DNA from: Drosophila persimilis
Taxonomy: Eukaryota > Arthropoda > Insecta > Diptera > Drosophilidae
DNA: 64,000 bases
Direction: 5' to 3'
NCBI RefSeq assembly: GCF_003286085.1
Contig: NW_020825352.1
Span: forward strand, 62,001 to 126,000
A program made the translations under genes and the position numbers. A model generated the notes under the pieces. That model was given only the letters and a program-made list of their open reading frames with translations, did no database searches and was not told where the DNA came from. Below, in pieces: positions 40,069 through 50,143 of this stretch (its first letter is position 1; each line of letters starts with the position of its first letter).

Positions 40069-43000
40069 TCAAAAGTAGTCAGAGTAGTAGCTATCGTAGT
40101 CGTCTAGGATATCCGCTATCTCGTCGTCAACTGAATCGTCGTCCGTCCACTGGTCGTCGCCATCGTCGCTGAGTGCTTCGCAGTCCATATCAGAGTCCTC
40201 CGATACGGCTGCGGCGTCAGGTTGTGAATTGGCGGCGGGCCTTGTAGGTGTTGGTGCTGCTTCTGGTGCTGCTGCTGGAGTCTGTGTTGGAGGATTGGCC
40301 GCTGCTGAGCCACTGCCCTTTGCCTCCGTCAGGCTTGCAATTAATGTGGTAAGTTCTTGAAGTCGTTTCTCCAAGTTTTCTATTTTGACGGCGTACTCTT
40401 TCAGGATTTCCACACACTTGCCATCACATTGGATGGCTGGCTGCTGCTGATGCTGGGGATTTCTCGGCGTCTGGAAACGTTTTGGAGTTGGCTGCACCCG
40501 TTGATCGCGCTGGCATTGGCGCCCCTTGGCCTGTGGCTGGGAATGATGGCCGCGATGCTGGTGCTGCTGCTGGTGCTGCCGACCCAAATTGTGTCCGCGC
40601 TGCTGCTGTTTTTGATCTTGTTGCTGCTGCTGCTCTTCCCTTAGCTTTTGCTGGAACTTGGCCAAATGATTTTCGGCCGGATTGGCTTGCGCACCTCGGC
40701 TATACAAGGGCCTGCGGGTGTTGGGCGTTGCTGCTGCTGCTGCAGCTGGTGTTGGTGCTGCTTTGGCCCCCTGTCTGCCGCTTGAGTGCTGCTGTTGTTG
40801 TTGGTGTTGAGGCCGCTTCTTTTGAGATGACTGCTGTTGCTTGGGGGCGGGGATATGAGGCTGCTGTTGTTGGGAAGGACGACGACTGCTCGTCGGCTGT
40901 TGCCGTTCTGCCGCTTGTGGCTGCTGCTGCTGCTCAGCATTCCCGGACCGCAAAACCCTGCTGTAGGAGGGCCTGCCATTGCCTCTGGTGCTTGTGTTTG
41001 CTGTCTGCTGTTGTTGCTGGGATTGGGATTGGCGACTCGGCTGCTGAGTTTGTGGGCGTTGTTGGTCAGTTGGCTGCTGTGGCTGCTGGCGTTGCTGTTG
41101 GTACTGCTGCCTTTGCTGCTCAGCGATGAGCCTGTTTGCCCTTAAATGGCTGCGGGCCTTTTTGTAGGCGGGACAACCCTTGTAGCAGCTCACGTGCTTG
41201 CCGCTACAATTCGCGCATTTAGGATCCTCCTGCCTGGGTTTCCTGCATGCTGTTGTGGGGTGATCTCCTGCGCATTTCATACACTTGTATGGCCGTCTGC
41301 AGTAGTTTTTTGTATGCCCAAACTCCTGGCACCGATGGCACTGGGCTGGATCGCGTGGCTTGGCTTGTCTTACTATGGAGACGCATTGATTGGCCAGGTT
41401 TTTAATGTCCAGAATTGCCTCATGGCCGCCATCCGCCTTGGGCTGAATTTCAACCTCAAAAATGTTTAGAGGCCTTCCATTAAAACGGTGTTTTAATCCT
41501 CGGATAAACCTCGCAGTAAATCCGAGTCGTTCAAGCTCCTCAGAGATCCAGCTGCTGGGCGTGGTGTGGTGTAAGTGTCGCACTATTACACGATAGCCCC
41601 TTTCGCTGCGCGGCTGGTGTGTGTGCAATTGGGTGCTGTCTTCAGCTAGGGCGTTCTGAATGGCGTTGTATGTTATCAAGTCGTCGCAGTGGACTCTGAG
41701 TCCACTGTTGGCCATCGATTTCGTTGTGAATTTCCCCACATTTGGATTTATTGTCAATTTATTTATCAGGGGTACAATTGCAGGCACCAGGGGCAGGAAG
41801 ATTGTTGGGACCTTGGTGCTGCGTAATGACTGTTGGACGGGAGTTATATTTATACTAATGGCTGGCTGATGTTGCGGCTGATGTTGCGGCTGATGTTGCG
41901 GCTGATGGTTGTCCGTCTCCATCTGTTGGCTTTCAGCCTCTATCCTTTGGGGCTCCCTATGTTGGACCACCGGAACCGGAACCACACTATTTGACGGTGT
42001 GCGTATTTGCCCAGCATCTGACTCCATCTGCCGGGTCTCATGATGCAGCCTTTTCGCGAATTGGCTCTTGAACATGGGCGTGTCCAGAGTGAGGCAGGTG
42101 AAGTCATCGTCATCTGTATCCGTTTCGATCGCCGCGCATCTTCTTTTGAGCGGCGAGCGAAACGAATTTGTAGTCAATTTATCCTTTGCTATAGGGGTAA
42201 GGGGCAGGGGCGAGGGCATTTCATTGGCCAGTAGCGGGGGAACGCTAATTAGCCATTCCTTTACCAGTTGTGTTCTGGTACTAGGCCTTGTCTGAGTATT
42301 ATGCTCGTCCGCCTGAGTCAGAGTAGGCAGCAAGCATTTTCTGCTTCTGCTAGTATTATTGCGTTCAGCTGTCGTCAAACTTTGTTGCTGTTGCTGGTCA
42401 TTGTTTTTCTTTATGCCGTTTACAGTTTCGGCATAAGTCAATGTGTTTGTTTGTGTTTTGTTATTGGCGTAGGTCAGGCTAGCTTCGTTCTTGTATGTGT
42501 TTGTGTTTTGGTTCGGCGGGAGAGAGCAAGCATCTCTCTTTTTGTCATAAGTGTGTGAGTGCATGTTTGGCGGCAAACGCTTTGGGGCTTGATGTGACGA
42601 GCCTCCGTTTTGATTGTGCGCCGAGGGTTCGGCTGCCGAGAGAGCGCAAGCGTCGCTCTCTCTGATGCTTGTGTGAGTTGTTTGCTTGTTTTTGTTTTCG
42701 CTAATGTTTTGGCGCGAAAACATATGGGCATAACATTTGTTCTTGTTTTGTTTATGTGCACTTAAATGCTCTTTTGTTAGTGCGAAAGCGCCGCTATTTT
42801 TGGAACCCGTTGCACTTTCGCTTGGGGCTATTTTTGTCTGCGTGTTTGTACGTGTATTTGATGGCGGTTTTTCTTGTATGTTGGCGTCTGTTTTTGGTGG
42901 GATTGGCGGGTATTTTCTAACATATATACCCCTGTCCACGAAACGACGCTCGAACTCCAGCACCGTAGCTCCCAAGGAGCTCAGGGTACTCTCTGGCGAG

Positions 43001-43221
43001 TCCGTCTCCAACTCAGCCAGATCCGCATCCCCCTCTGAGTCGAACATTGGTTCGAAGAGGGAAGCATTTGCGGAGGGGTTCCCTCCCAGGGGCCTGGTCA
43101 TTATATCGGTAGCACTATTTTGAGTAACGCACTCACCACCCGCTTCGGCTCTTGCCGAGTTGTCCATATCATCCATAACATCCATTTTGTTGGTCGTCAG
43201 ATTTGGAGCAAGTGCGTCCAT
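40069..43221 (-). CDS. gag: Gag (ORF1), 1050 aa, intact, with expanded QHQP repeat
   Basis: The longest Gag in the window. The extra length is two additional 12-nt units encoding QHQP at about residue 450 (three QHQP here beyond the first HQP; one in most copies, two in E5 and E11). Otherwise it has the same domains, with the Gln-rich part ending EEQQQQQDQKQQQ, as in E5 and E11. Confidence 0.9.
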   Translation of the reverse strand: MDALAPNLTTNKMDVMDDMDNSARAEAGGECVTQNSATDIMTRPLGGNPSANASLFEPMFDSEGDADLAELETDSPESTLSSLGATVLEFERRFVDRGIYVRKYPPIPPKTDANIQEKPPSNTRTNTQTKIAPSESATGSKNSGAFALTKEHLSAHKQNKNKCYAHMFSRQNISENKNKQTTHTSIRESDACALSAAEPSAHNQNGGSSHQAPKRLPPNMHSHTYDKKRDACSLPPNQNTNTYKNEASLTYANNKTQTNTLTYAETVNGIKKNNDQQQQQSLTTAERNNTSRSRKCLLPTLTQADEHNTQTRPSTRTQLVKEWLISVPPLLANEMPSPLPLTPIAKDKLTTNSFRSPLKRRCAAIETDTDDDDFTCLTLDTPMFKSQFAKRLHHETRQMESDAGQIRTPSNSVVPVPVVQHREPQRIEAESQQMETDNHQPQHQPQHQPQHQPAISINITPVQQSLRSTKVPTIFLPLVPAIVPLINKLTINPNVGKFTTKSMANSGLRVHCDDLITYNAIQNALAEDSTQLHTHQPRSERGYRVIVRHLHHTTPSSWISEELERLGFTARFIRGLKHRFNGRPLNIFEVEIQPKADGGHEAILDIKNLANQCVSIVRQAKPRDPAQCHRCQEFGHTKNYCRRPYKCMKCAGDHPTTACRKPRQEDPKCANCSGKHVSCYKGCPAYKKARSHLRANRLIAEQQRQQYQQQRQQPQQPTDQQRPQTQQPSRQSQSQQQQQTANTSTRGNGRPSYSRVLRSGNAEQQQQPQAAERQQPTSSRRPSQQQQPHIPAPKQQQSSQKKRPQHQQQQQHSSGRQGAKAAPTPAAAAAATPNTRRPLYSRGAQANPAENHLAKFQQKLREEQQQQQDQKQQQRGHNLGRQHQQQHQHRGHHSQPQAKGRQCQRDQRVQPTPKRFQTPRNPQHQQQPAIQCDGKCVEILKEYAVKIENLEKRLQELTTLIASLTEAKGSGSAAANPPTQTPAAAPEAAPTPTRPAANSQPDAAAVSEDSDMDCEALSDDGDDQWTDDDSVDDEIADILDDYDSYYSDYF

Positions 43222-43444
43222 TTGGTGGCCTGGTCCAGGTACTCAGTAGCTTGCTTTTCCTTCCTCTTTCCTCAGTTGGGTTTATTGGCTTCACTATTAC
43301 GGCACGGTTACAGATGATTATATTGCATTATTGCAATTATTTGGCACATATTGTTGTTTAGTTTCCATTTAATTTAATCCCGGTTTAAACATGTATTTTA
43401 ATACATTTAAAGTTCCACATAAAACAACAAAAAACACAAGTCAC

Positions 43445-45113
43445 TTTTTTTTTTTTTTCGATGTAATTAGATGCGCGTGCACGCCTACGATGCGCACACT
43501 CGCCCGCCAGCTTTGCTACTGGCGGAGTTTATTTCCAGCTTTTCTTATTACCATAACTTCGGCAATTTACATTTAAGCTTAACTACAACAATAATGTTCT
43601 TTTGAATTTTGCGGGCAATTGACATTAACATTACATTAACATTAACATCTACAGACATGTTTACATTCTATCAGTATTACAGTCTGGTAGCCCTATTTTG
43701 ACATTCGCAATTATTGGCGTACATTTATACAAACAAAGAGATGAGTATTTGGACAAATTGCAACATTAATGACATTTATAGACTAATTTAATTCTATTTA
43801 TTTTCTATTTCAGGTACTGGAGGATCATCGTCGTCGTCTGGAGCAGTGTGGATGGCACAGGGCGCATCCGCCTCAGCGCTGGATGTGCACGTGTATGTGA
43901 TGCTGCAGATAACGCATCTGCGGCATCGGAATTGGCAGAGGCTGGATCCAGGAGTTGGCGTGGATGGTGTTTGGCGAGCGACTCTGGTCCGGCCGCCCAC
44001 GTTGCTTCTGCCTGGAGAAATGGGGATTGACACTGGTCCGGCCAATCGGGGTGCGATGACCAGTGGAAATGGCCGCAGTGAAGATGGACGCAAATGAATG
44101 CGGATTGGCTGCATCCGAGTGGCTGCTGGTCCGGCCACCCCGGATGCACTGTCGATGAAGATGGAGATGGAGCGCTGGCCATTGTCGTCTGTATTGGCTG
44201 GCCTCGTCGTTGGATTGCCGCTGCTGTTTTGTGATGGTGGTGGCGTGACGTCACGGCCATCGGTTGACGGCAGCGTTGTCGGAGGGGCGTCCAAATTGGG
44301 CCCAACTTGCAACAAAATGTTGCGGTTGGTGGCGAGGTAGGTACTGGAGAGGCTGATCTGTGAGTGTATTGACAGGTAAGTGTGATTAGTAAAAGTATTG
44401 GCTATTTTGTGTTGATGCGTGAATTGATGTTTTTTCTTCTTTTTAGCGGCAGTCTGGATGTTGATGGCGACGGCGATAGGGGCCTCAATTTCGCCCATTT
44501 TGCAGGAATTGGATGTCGAATTTAGTGTGGCAACTGCTGAAGAGGCAGCTCTATCGGAGGCGTGGCAGGTACGTATGTTTTGAGTGAGTTTGGACCATTT
44601 TGTGTTGATGTGTGAATTGATGTTTTTACTCCTTTTAGCGGCAGCCTGAGGACTGGATGTTGTTGGCGACCGCGATAGGGCCTTCAAATTTCGCCCATTT
44701 GGCAGAAAGTGGATGGTGAATTTGGTGTGGCAACTGCTGGAGAGGCAGATCTATCGGAGGCGTGGCAGGTACGTATGTTTTGTGTATGTTTGGACCATTT
44801 TGTGTTGATGTGTATATTGACGTCATTTTGGTTTATTTACAGTGGCTGCTCTGGACCTGTGCGGTGGATTGTCAGGAGCGTCGTCAATAAATCCTAAAAT
44901 GTCGTCCAATTGGCATCAGATGTGTGGTGTTGATGACGGGGCAGCTGCTGGAGGGGCAGATCTGTCGGAGGCGTGGCAGGTACGTGTGATTATTTTGAGT
45001 TTTGTCCATATTGTGTTGATGTGTGTATTGACGTCATTTTGTATTATTTCAGTGGCTGCTCTGGACCTGTGCGGTGGATTGTCAGGCTGCCTCAGGACCG
45101 ACTTTTGGGCTCA
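43445..45113 (-). other. E9 3' UTR, four antisense introns
   Basis: Plus-strand intron-like segments at 44376-44446, 44569-44638, 44769-44842 and 44980-45052. One-base losses at about 43584 and 43609 relative to all related copies lie close to similar losses in the E8 leader. Hairpin at 43504. Confidence 0.75.
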
Positions 45114-48100
45114 TCAAAAGTAGTCAGAGTAGTAGCTATCGTAGTCGTCTAGGATATCCGCTATCTCGTCGTCAACTGAATCGTCGTCCGTCCACTGGTC
45201 GTCGCCATCGTCGCTGAGTGCTTCGCAGTCCATATCAGAGTCCTCCGATACGGCTGCGGCGTCAGGTTGTGTATTGGCGGCGGGTCTTGTAGGTGTTGGT
45301 GCTGCTGCTGGTGCTGCTGCTGGAGTCTGTGTTGGAGGATTGGCCGCTGCTGAGCCACTGCCCTTTGCCTCCGTCAGGCTTGCAATTAATGTGGTAAGTT
45401 CTTGAAGTCGTTTCTCCAAGTTTTCTATTTTAACTGCATACTCTTTTAGGAGTCCCACACACTTGCCATCGCATTGGATGGCTGGCTGCTGCTGATGCTG
45501 GGGATTTCTCGGCGTCTGGAAACGTTTTGGAGTTGGCTGCACCCGTTGATCGCGCTGGCATTGGCGCCCCTTGGCCTGTGGCTGGGAATGATGGCCGCGA
45601 TGCTGGTGCTGCTGCTGGTGCTGCCGACCCAAATTGTGTCCGCGCTGCTGCTGTTTTTGTTCTTGTTGCTGCTGCTGCTCTTGCCTTAGCTTTTTCTGGA
45701 ACTTGGCCAAATGATTTTCGGCCGGATTGGCTTGCGCACCTCGGCTATACAAGGGCCTGCGGGTGTTGGGCGTTGCTGCTGCTGCTGCAGCTGGTGTTGG
45801 TGCTGCTTTGGCCCCTTGTCTGCCGCTTGAATGCTGCTGTTGCTGTTGGTGTTGTGGCCGCTTCTTTTGTGATGACTGCTGCTGCTTGGGGGCGGGTATA
45901 TGTGGCTGTTGTTGCTGGGAAGGACGACGACTGCTCGTCGGCTGTTGCCGTTCTGCCGCTCGTGGCTGCTGCTGCTGCTCAGCATTCCCGGACCGCAACA
46001 CCCTGCTGTAGGAAGGCCTGCCATTACCTCTGGTGCCTGTGTTTGCTGTCTGCTGTTGTTGCTGGGATTGGGATTGGCGACTCGGCTGTTGAGTTTGTGG
46101 GCGTTGTTGGTCAGTTGGCTGCTGTGGCTGCTGGCGTTGCTGTTGGTACTGCTGCCTTTGCTGCTCAGCGATGAGCCGGTTTGCCCTTAGATGGCTGCGG
46201 GCCTTTTTGTAGGCGGGACAACCCTTGTAGCAGCTCACGTGCTTGCCGCTACAATTGGCGCATTTGGGATCCTCCTGCCTGGGTTTCCTGCATGCTGTTG
46301 TGGGGTGATCTCCTGCGCATTTCATGCACTTGTATGGCCGTCTGCAGTAGTTTTTTGTGTGCCCAAACTCCTGGCACCGATGGCATTGAGATGGATCGCG
46401 TGGCTTGGCTTGTCTTACTATGGAGACGCATTGATTGGCCAGGTTTTTAATGTCCAGAATTGCCTCATGGCCGCCATCCGCCTTGGGCTGAATTTCAACC
46501 TCAAAAATATTTAGAGGCCTCCCATTAAAACGATGTTTGAGTCCTCGGATAGCCCGGGTAGTGTATCCGAGCCGTTCCAGCTCCTCCGTTATCCAGCTGC
46601 TGGGAGTAGTGTGATGTAAATGACGCACTATTACACGATAGCCCCTTTCGCTGCGCGGCTGGTGTGTGTGCAATTGGGTGCTGTCTTCAGCTAGGGCGTT
46701 CTGAATGGCGTTGTAGGTTGTCATGTCGTCGCAGTGGACTCTGAGTCCACTGTTGGCCATCGATTTCGTCGTGAATTTCCCCACGTTCGGATTTGTTGTC
46801 AATTTGTTAATCAGGGGTACAATTGCAGGCACCAGGGGCAGGAAGATTGTTGGGACCTTGGTGCTGCGTAATGACGGTTGGACGGGCGTTATATTTATAC
46901 TAATGTCTGGCTGATGTTGCGGCTGATGGTTGTCCGTCTCCATCTGTTGGCTTTCAGCCTCTATCCTTTGGGGCTCCCTATGTTGGACCTCCGGAACCGG
47001 AACCACACTATTTGACGGTGTGCGTATTTGCCCAGCATCTGACTCCATCTGCCGGGTCTCATGATGCAGCCTTTTCGCGAATTGGCTCTTGAACATGGGC
47101 GTGTCCAGAGTGAGGCAGGTGAAGTCATCGTCATCTGTATCCGTTTCGATCGCCGCGCATCTTCTTTTGAGCGGCGAGCGAAACGAATTTGTAGTCAATT
47201 TATCCTTTGCTATAGGGGTAAGGGGCAGGGGCGAGGGCATTTCATTGGCCAGTAGCGGGGGAACGCTAATTAGCCATTCCTTTACCAGTTGTGTTCTGGT
47301 ACTAGGCCTTGTCTGAGTATTATGCTCGTCCGCCTGAGTCAGAGTGGGCAGCAAGCATTTTCTGCTTCTGCTAGAATTATTGCGTTCAGCTGTCGTCAAA
47401 CTTTGTTGCTGTTGCTGGTCATTGTTTTTCTGTGTGCCGTTTACAGTTTCGGCATAAGTCAGTGTGTTTGTCTTTGTTTTGTTATTGGCGTAGGTCAGGC
47501 TAGCTTCGTTCTTGTATGTGTTTGTGTTTTGGTTCGGCGGGAGAGAGCAAGCATCTCTCTTTTTGTCATAAGTGTGTGAGTGCATGTTTGGCGGCAAACG
47601 CTTTGGGGCTTGATGTGACGAGCCTCCGTTTTGATTGTGCGCCGAGGGTTCGGCTGCCGAGAGAGCGCAAGCGTCGCTCTCTCTGATGCTTGTGTGAGTT
47701 GTTTGATTGTTTTTGTTTTCGCTAATGTTTTGGCGCGAAAACATATGGGCATAACATTTGTTCTTGTTATGTTTATGTGCACTTAAATGCTCTTTGGTAA
47801 GAGCGAAAGCGCCGCTATTTTGGGAACCCGTTGCACTTTCGCTGGGAACTATTTTTGTCTGCGTGTTTGTACGTGTATTTGATGGCGGTTTTTCTTGTAT
47901 GTTGGCGTCTGTTTTTGGTGGGATTGGCGGGTATTTTCTAACATATAAACCCCTGTCCACGAAACGACGCTCGAACTCCAGCACCGTAGCTCCCAAGGAG
48001 CTCAGGGTACTCTCTGGCGAGTCCGTCTCCAACTCAGCCAGATCCGCATCCCCCTCTGAGTCGAACATTGGTTCGAAGAGGGAAGCATTTGCGGAGGGGT

Positions 48101-48242
48101 TCCCTCCCAGGGGCCTGGTCATTATATCGGTAGCACTATTTTGAGTAACGCACTCACCACCCGCTTCGGCTCTTGCCGAGTTGTCCATATCATCCATAAC
48201 ATCCATTTTGTTGGTCGTCAGATTTGGAGCAAGTGCGTCCAT
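45114..48242 (-). CDS. gag: Gag (ORF1), 1042 aa, intact
   Basis: Same domains as E1. Ser replaces Ala just before the first knuckle (DPSQCHRC), and Ala replaces Phe in the PRE_C2HC-like region (TTRAIRGLKH), a change of a hydrophobic residue kept in all other copies. Whether it affects folding cannot be judged. Confidence 0.9.
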   Translation of the reverse strand: MDALAPNLTTNKMDVMDDMDNSARAEAGGECVTQNSATDIMTRPLGGNPSANASLFEPMFDSEGDADLAELETDSPESTLSSLGATVLEFERRFVDRGLYVRKYPPIPPKTDANIQEKPPSNTRTNTQTKIVPSESATGSQNSGAFALTKEHLSAHKHNKNKCYAHMFSRQNISENKNNQTTHTSIRESDACALSAAEPSAHNQNGGSSHQAPKRLPPNMHSHTYDKKRDACSLPPNQNTNTYKNEASLTYANNKTKTNTLTYAETVNGTQKNNDQQQQQSLTTAERNNSSRSRKCLLPTLTQADEHNTQTRPSTRTQLVKEWLISVPPLLANEMPSPLPLTPIAKDKLTTNSFRSPLKRRCAAIETDTDDDDFTCLTLDTPMFKSQFAKRLHHETRQMESDAGQIRTPSNSVVPVPEVQHREPQRIEAESQQMETDNHQPQHQPDISINITPVQPSLRSTKVPTIFLPLVPAIVPLINKLTTNPNVGKFTTKSMANSGLRVHCDDMTTYNAIQNALAEDSTQLHTHQPRSERGYRVIVRHLHHTTPSSWITEELERLGYTTRAIRGLKHRFNGRPLNIFEVEIQPKADGGHEAILDIKNLANQCVSIVRQAKPRDPSQCHRCQEFGHTKNYCRRPYKCMKCAGDHPTTACRKPRQEDPKCANCSGKHVSCYKGCPAYKKARSHLRANRLIAEQQRQQYQQQRQQPQQPTDQQRPQTQQPSRQSQSQQQQQTANTGTRGNGRPSYSRVLRSGNAEQQQQPRAAERQQPTSSRRPSQQQQPHIPAPKQQQSSQKKRPQHQQQQQHSSGRQGAKAAPTPAAAAAATPNTRRPLYSRGAQANPAENHLAKFQKKLRQEQQQQQEQKQQQRGHNLGRQHQQQHQHRGHHSQPQAKGRQCQRDQRVQPTPKRFQTPRNPQHQQQPAIQCDGKCVGLLKEYAVKIENLEKRLQELTTLIASLTEAKGSGSAAANPPTQTPAAAPAAAPTPTRPAANTQPDAAAVSEDSDMDCEALSDDGDDQWTDDDSVDDEIADILDDYDSYYSDYF

Positions 48243-48467
48243 TTGGTGGCCTGGTCCAGGTACTCAGTAGCTTGCTTTTCCTTCCTCTTTCCTCAGTTGG
48301 GTTTATTGGCTTCACTATTACGGCACGGTTACAGATGATTATATTGCATTATTTGCAATTATTTGGCACATATTGTTTATTTAGTTTTCATTTAATTTAA
48401 TCCCGGTTTAAACATGTATTTTATTACATTTAAAGTTCCACATAAAACAACAAAAAACACAAGTCAC

Positions 48468-50143
48468 TTTTTTTTTTTTTCGATGTAATTAGATGCGCGT
48501 GCACGCCTACGATGCGCACACTCGCCCGCCAGCTTTGCTACTGGCGGAGTTTATTTCCAGCTTTTCTTATTACCATAACTTCGGCAATTTACATTTAAGC
48601 TTAACTAACAACAATAATGTTCTTTTGAATTTTTGCGGGCAATTGACATTAACATTACATTAACATTAACATCTACAGACATGTTTACATTCTATCAGTA
48701 TTACAGTCTGGTAGCCCTATTTTGACATTCGCAATTATTGGCGTACATTTATACAAACAAAGAGATGAGTATTTGGACAAATTGCAACATTAATGACATT
48801 TATAGACTAATTTAATTCTATTTATTTTCTATTTCAGGTACTGGAGGATCATCGTCGTCGTCTGGAGCAGTGTGGATGGCACAGGGCGCATCCGCCTCAG
48901 CGCTGGATGTGCACGTGTATGTGATGCAGCAGATCGCGCATCTGCGGCATCAGAATTGGCAGAGGCTGGATCCAGGAGTTGGCGTGAATGGAGATGGGGT
49001 TTGATGAGCGACTCTGGTCCGGCCGCCCACGTTGCTTCTACCTGGAGAAATGGGGATTGACACTGGTCCGGCCAATCAGGGTGCGTTGGCCAGTGGAAAT
49101 GGCCGCAGTGGAGATGGACGCAAATGAATGCGGATTGGCTGCATCCGAGTGGCTGCTGGTCCGGCCACCCCGGATGCACTGTCGATGAAGATGGAGATGG
49201 AGCGCTGGCCATTGTCGTCTGTATTGGCTGGCCTCGTCGTTGGATTGCCGCTGCTGTTTTGTGATGGTGGTGGCGTGACGTCACGGCCATCGGTTGACGG
49301 CAGCGTTGTCGGAGGGGCGTCCAAATTGGGCCCAACTTGCAACAAAATGTTGCGGTTGGTGGCGAGGTAGGTACTGGAGAGGCTGATCTGTGAGTGTATT
49401 GACAGGTAAGTGTGATTAGTAAAAGTATTGGCTATTTTGTGTTGATGCGTGAATTGATGTTTTTTCTTCTTTTTAGCGGCAGTCTGGATGTTGATGGCGA
49501 CGGCGATAGGGGCCTCAATTTCGCCCATTTTGCAGGAATTGGATGTCGAATTTAGTGTGGCAACTGCTGAAGAGGCAGCTCTATCGGAGGCGTGGCAGGT
49601 ACGTATGTTTTGAGTGAGTTTGGACCATTTTGTGTTGATGTGTGAATTGATGTTTTTACTCCTTTTAGCGGCAGCCTGAGGACTGGATGTTGTTGGCGAC
49701 CGCGATAGGGCCTTCAAATTTCGCCCATTTGGCAGAAAGTGGATGGTGAATTTGGTGTGGCAACTGCTGGAGAGGCAGATCTATCGGAGGCGTGGCAGGT
49801 ACGTATGTTTTGTGTATGTTTGGACCATTTTGTGTTGATGTGTATATTGACGTCATTTTGGTTTATTTACAGTGGCTGCTCTGGACCTGTGCGGTGGATT
49901 GTCAGGAGCGTCGTCAATAAATCCTAAAATGTCGTCCAATTGGCATCAGATGTGTGGTGTTGATGACGGGGCAGCTGCTGGAGGGGCAGATCTGTCGGAG
50001 GCGTGGCAGGTACGTGTGATTATTTTGAGTTTTGTCCATATTGTGTTGATGTGTGTATTGACGTCATTTTGTATTATTTCAGTGGCTGCTCTGGACCTGT
50101 GCGGTGGATTGTCAGGCTGCCTCAGGACCGACTTTTGGGCTCA
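48468..50143 (-). other. E10 3' UTR, four antisense introns
   Basis: Plus-strand intron-like segments at 49406-49476, 49599-49668, 49799-49872 and 50010-50082. The antisense exon-1 frame carries the same TAG as in E3. Hairpin at 48526. Confidence 0.75.

Larger units (their letters stand above)
38225..43444 (-). mobile_element. E8: full-length HeT-A-like element
   Basis: The longest gag-only copy (5.2 kb): 5' UTR 43222-43444, gag 40069-43221 (open), 3' UTR 38225-40068, tail of 13 A. It belongs to the E5/E8/E11 subfamily. Its 5' UTR has two one-base contractions (near 43330 and 43352) not seen in any other copy. Confidence 0.9.
43445..48467 (-). mobile_element. E9: full-length HeT-A-like element
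   Basis: 5' UTR 48243-48467, gag 45114-48242 (open), 3' UTR 43445-45113, tail of 14 A. The 3' UTR is the E4 type, and the central gag allele (TKIVPSES..GSQ) is the E3/E10 type. Confidence 0.9.
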
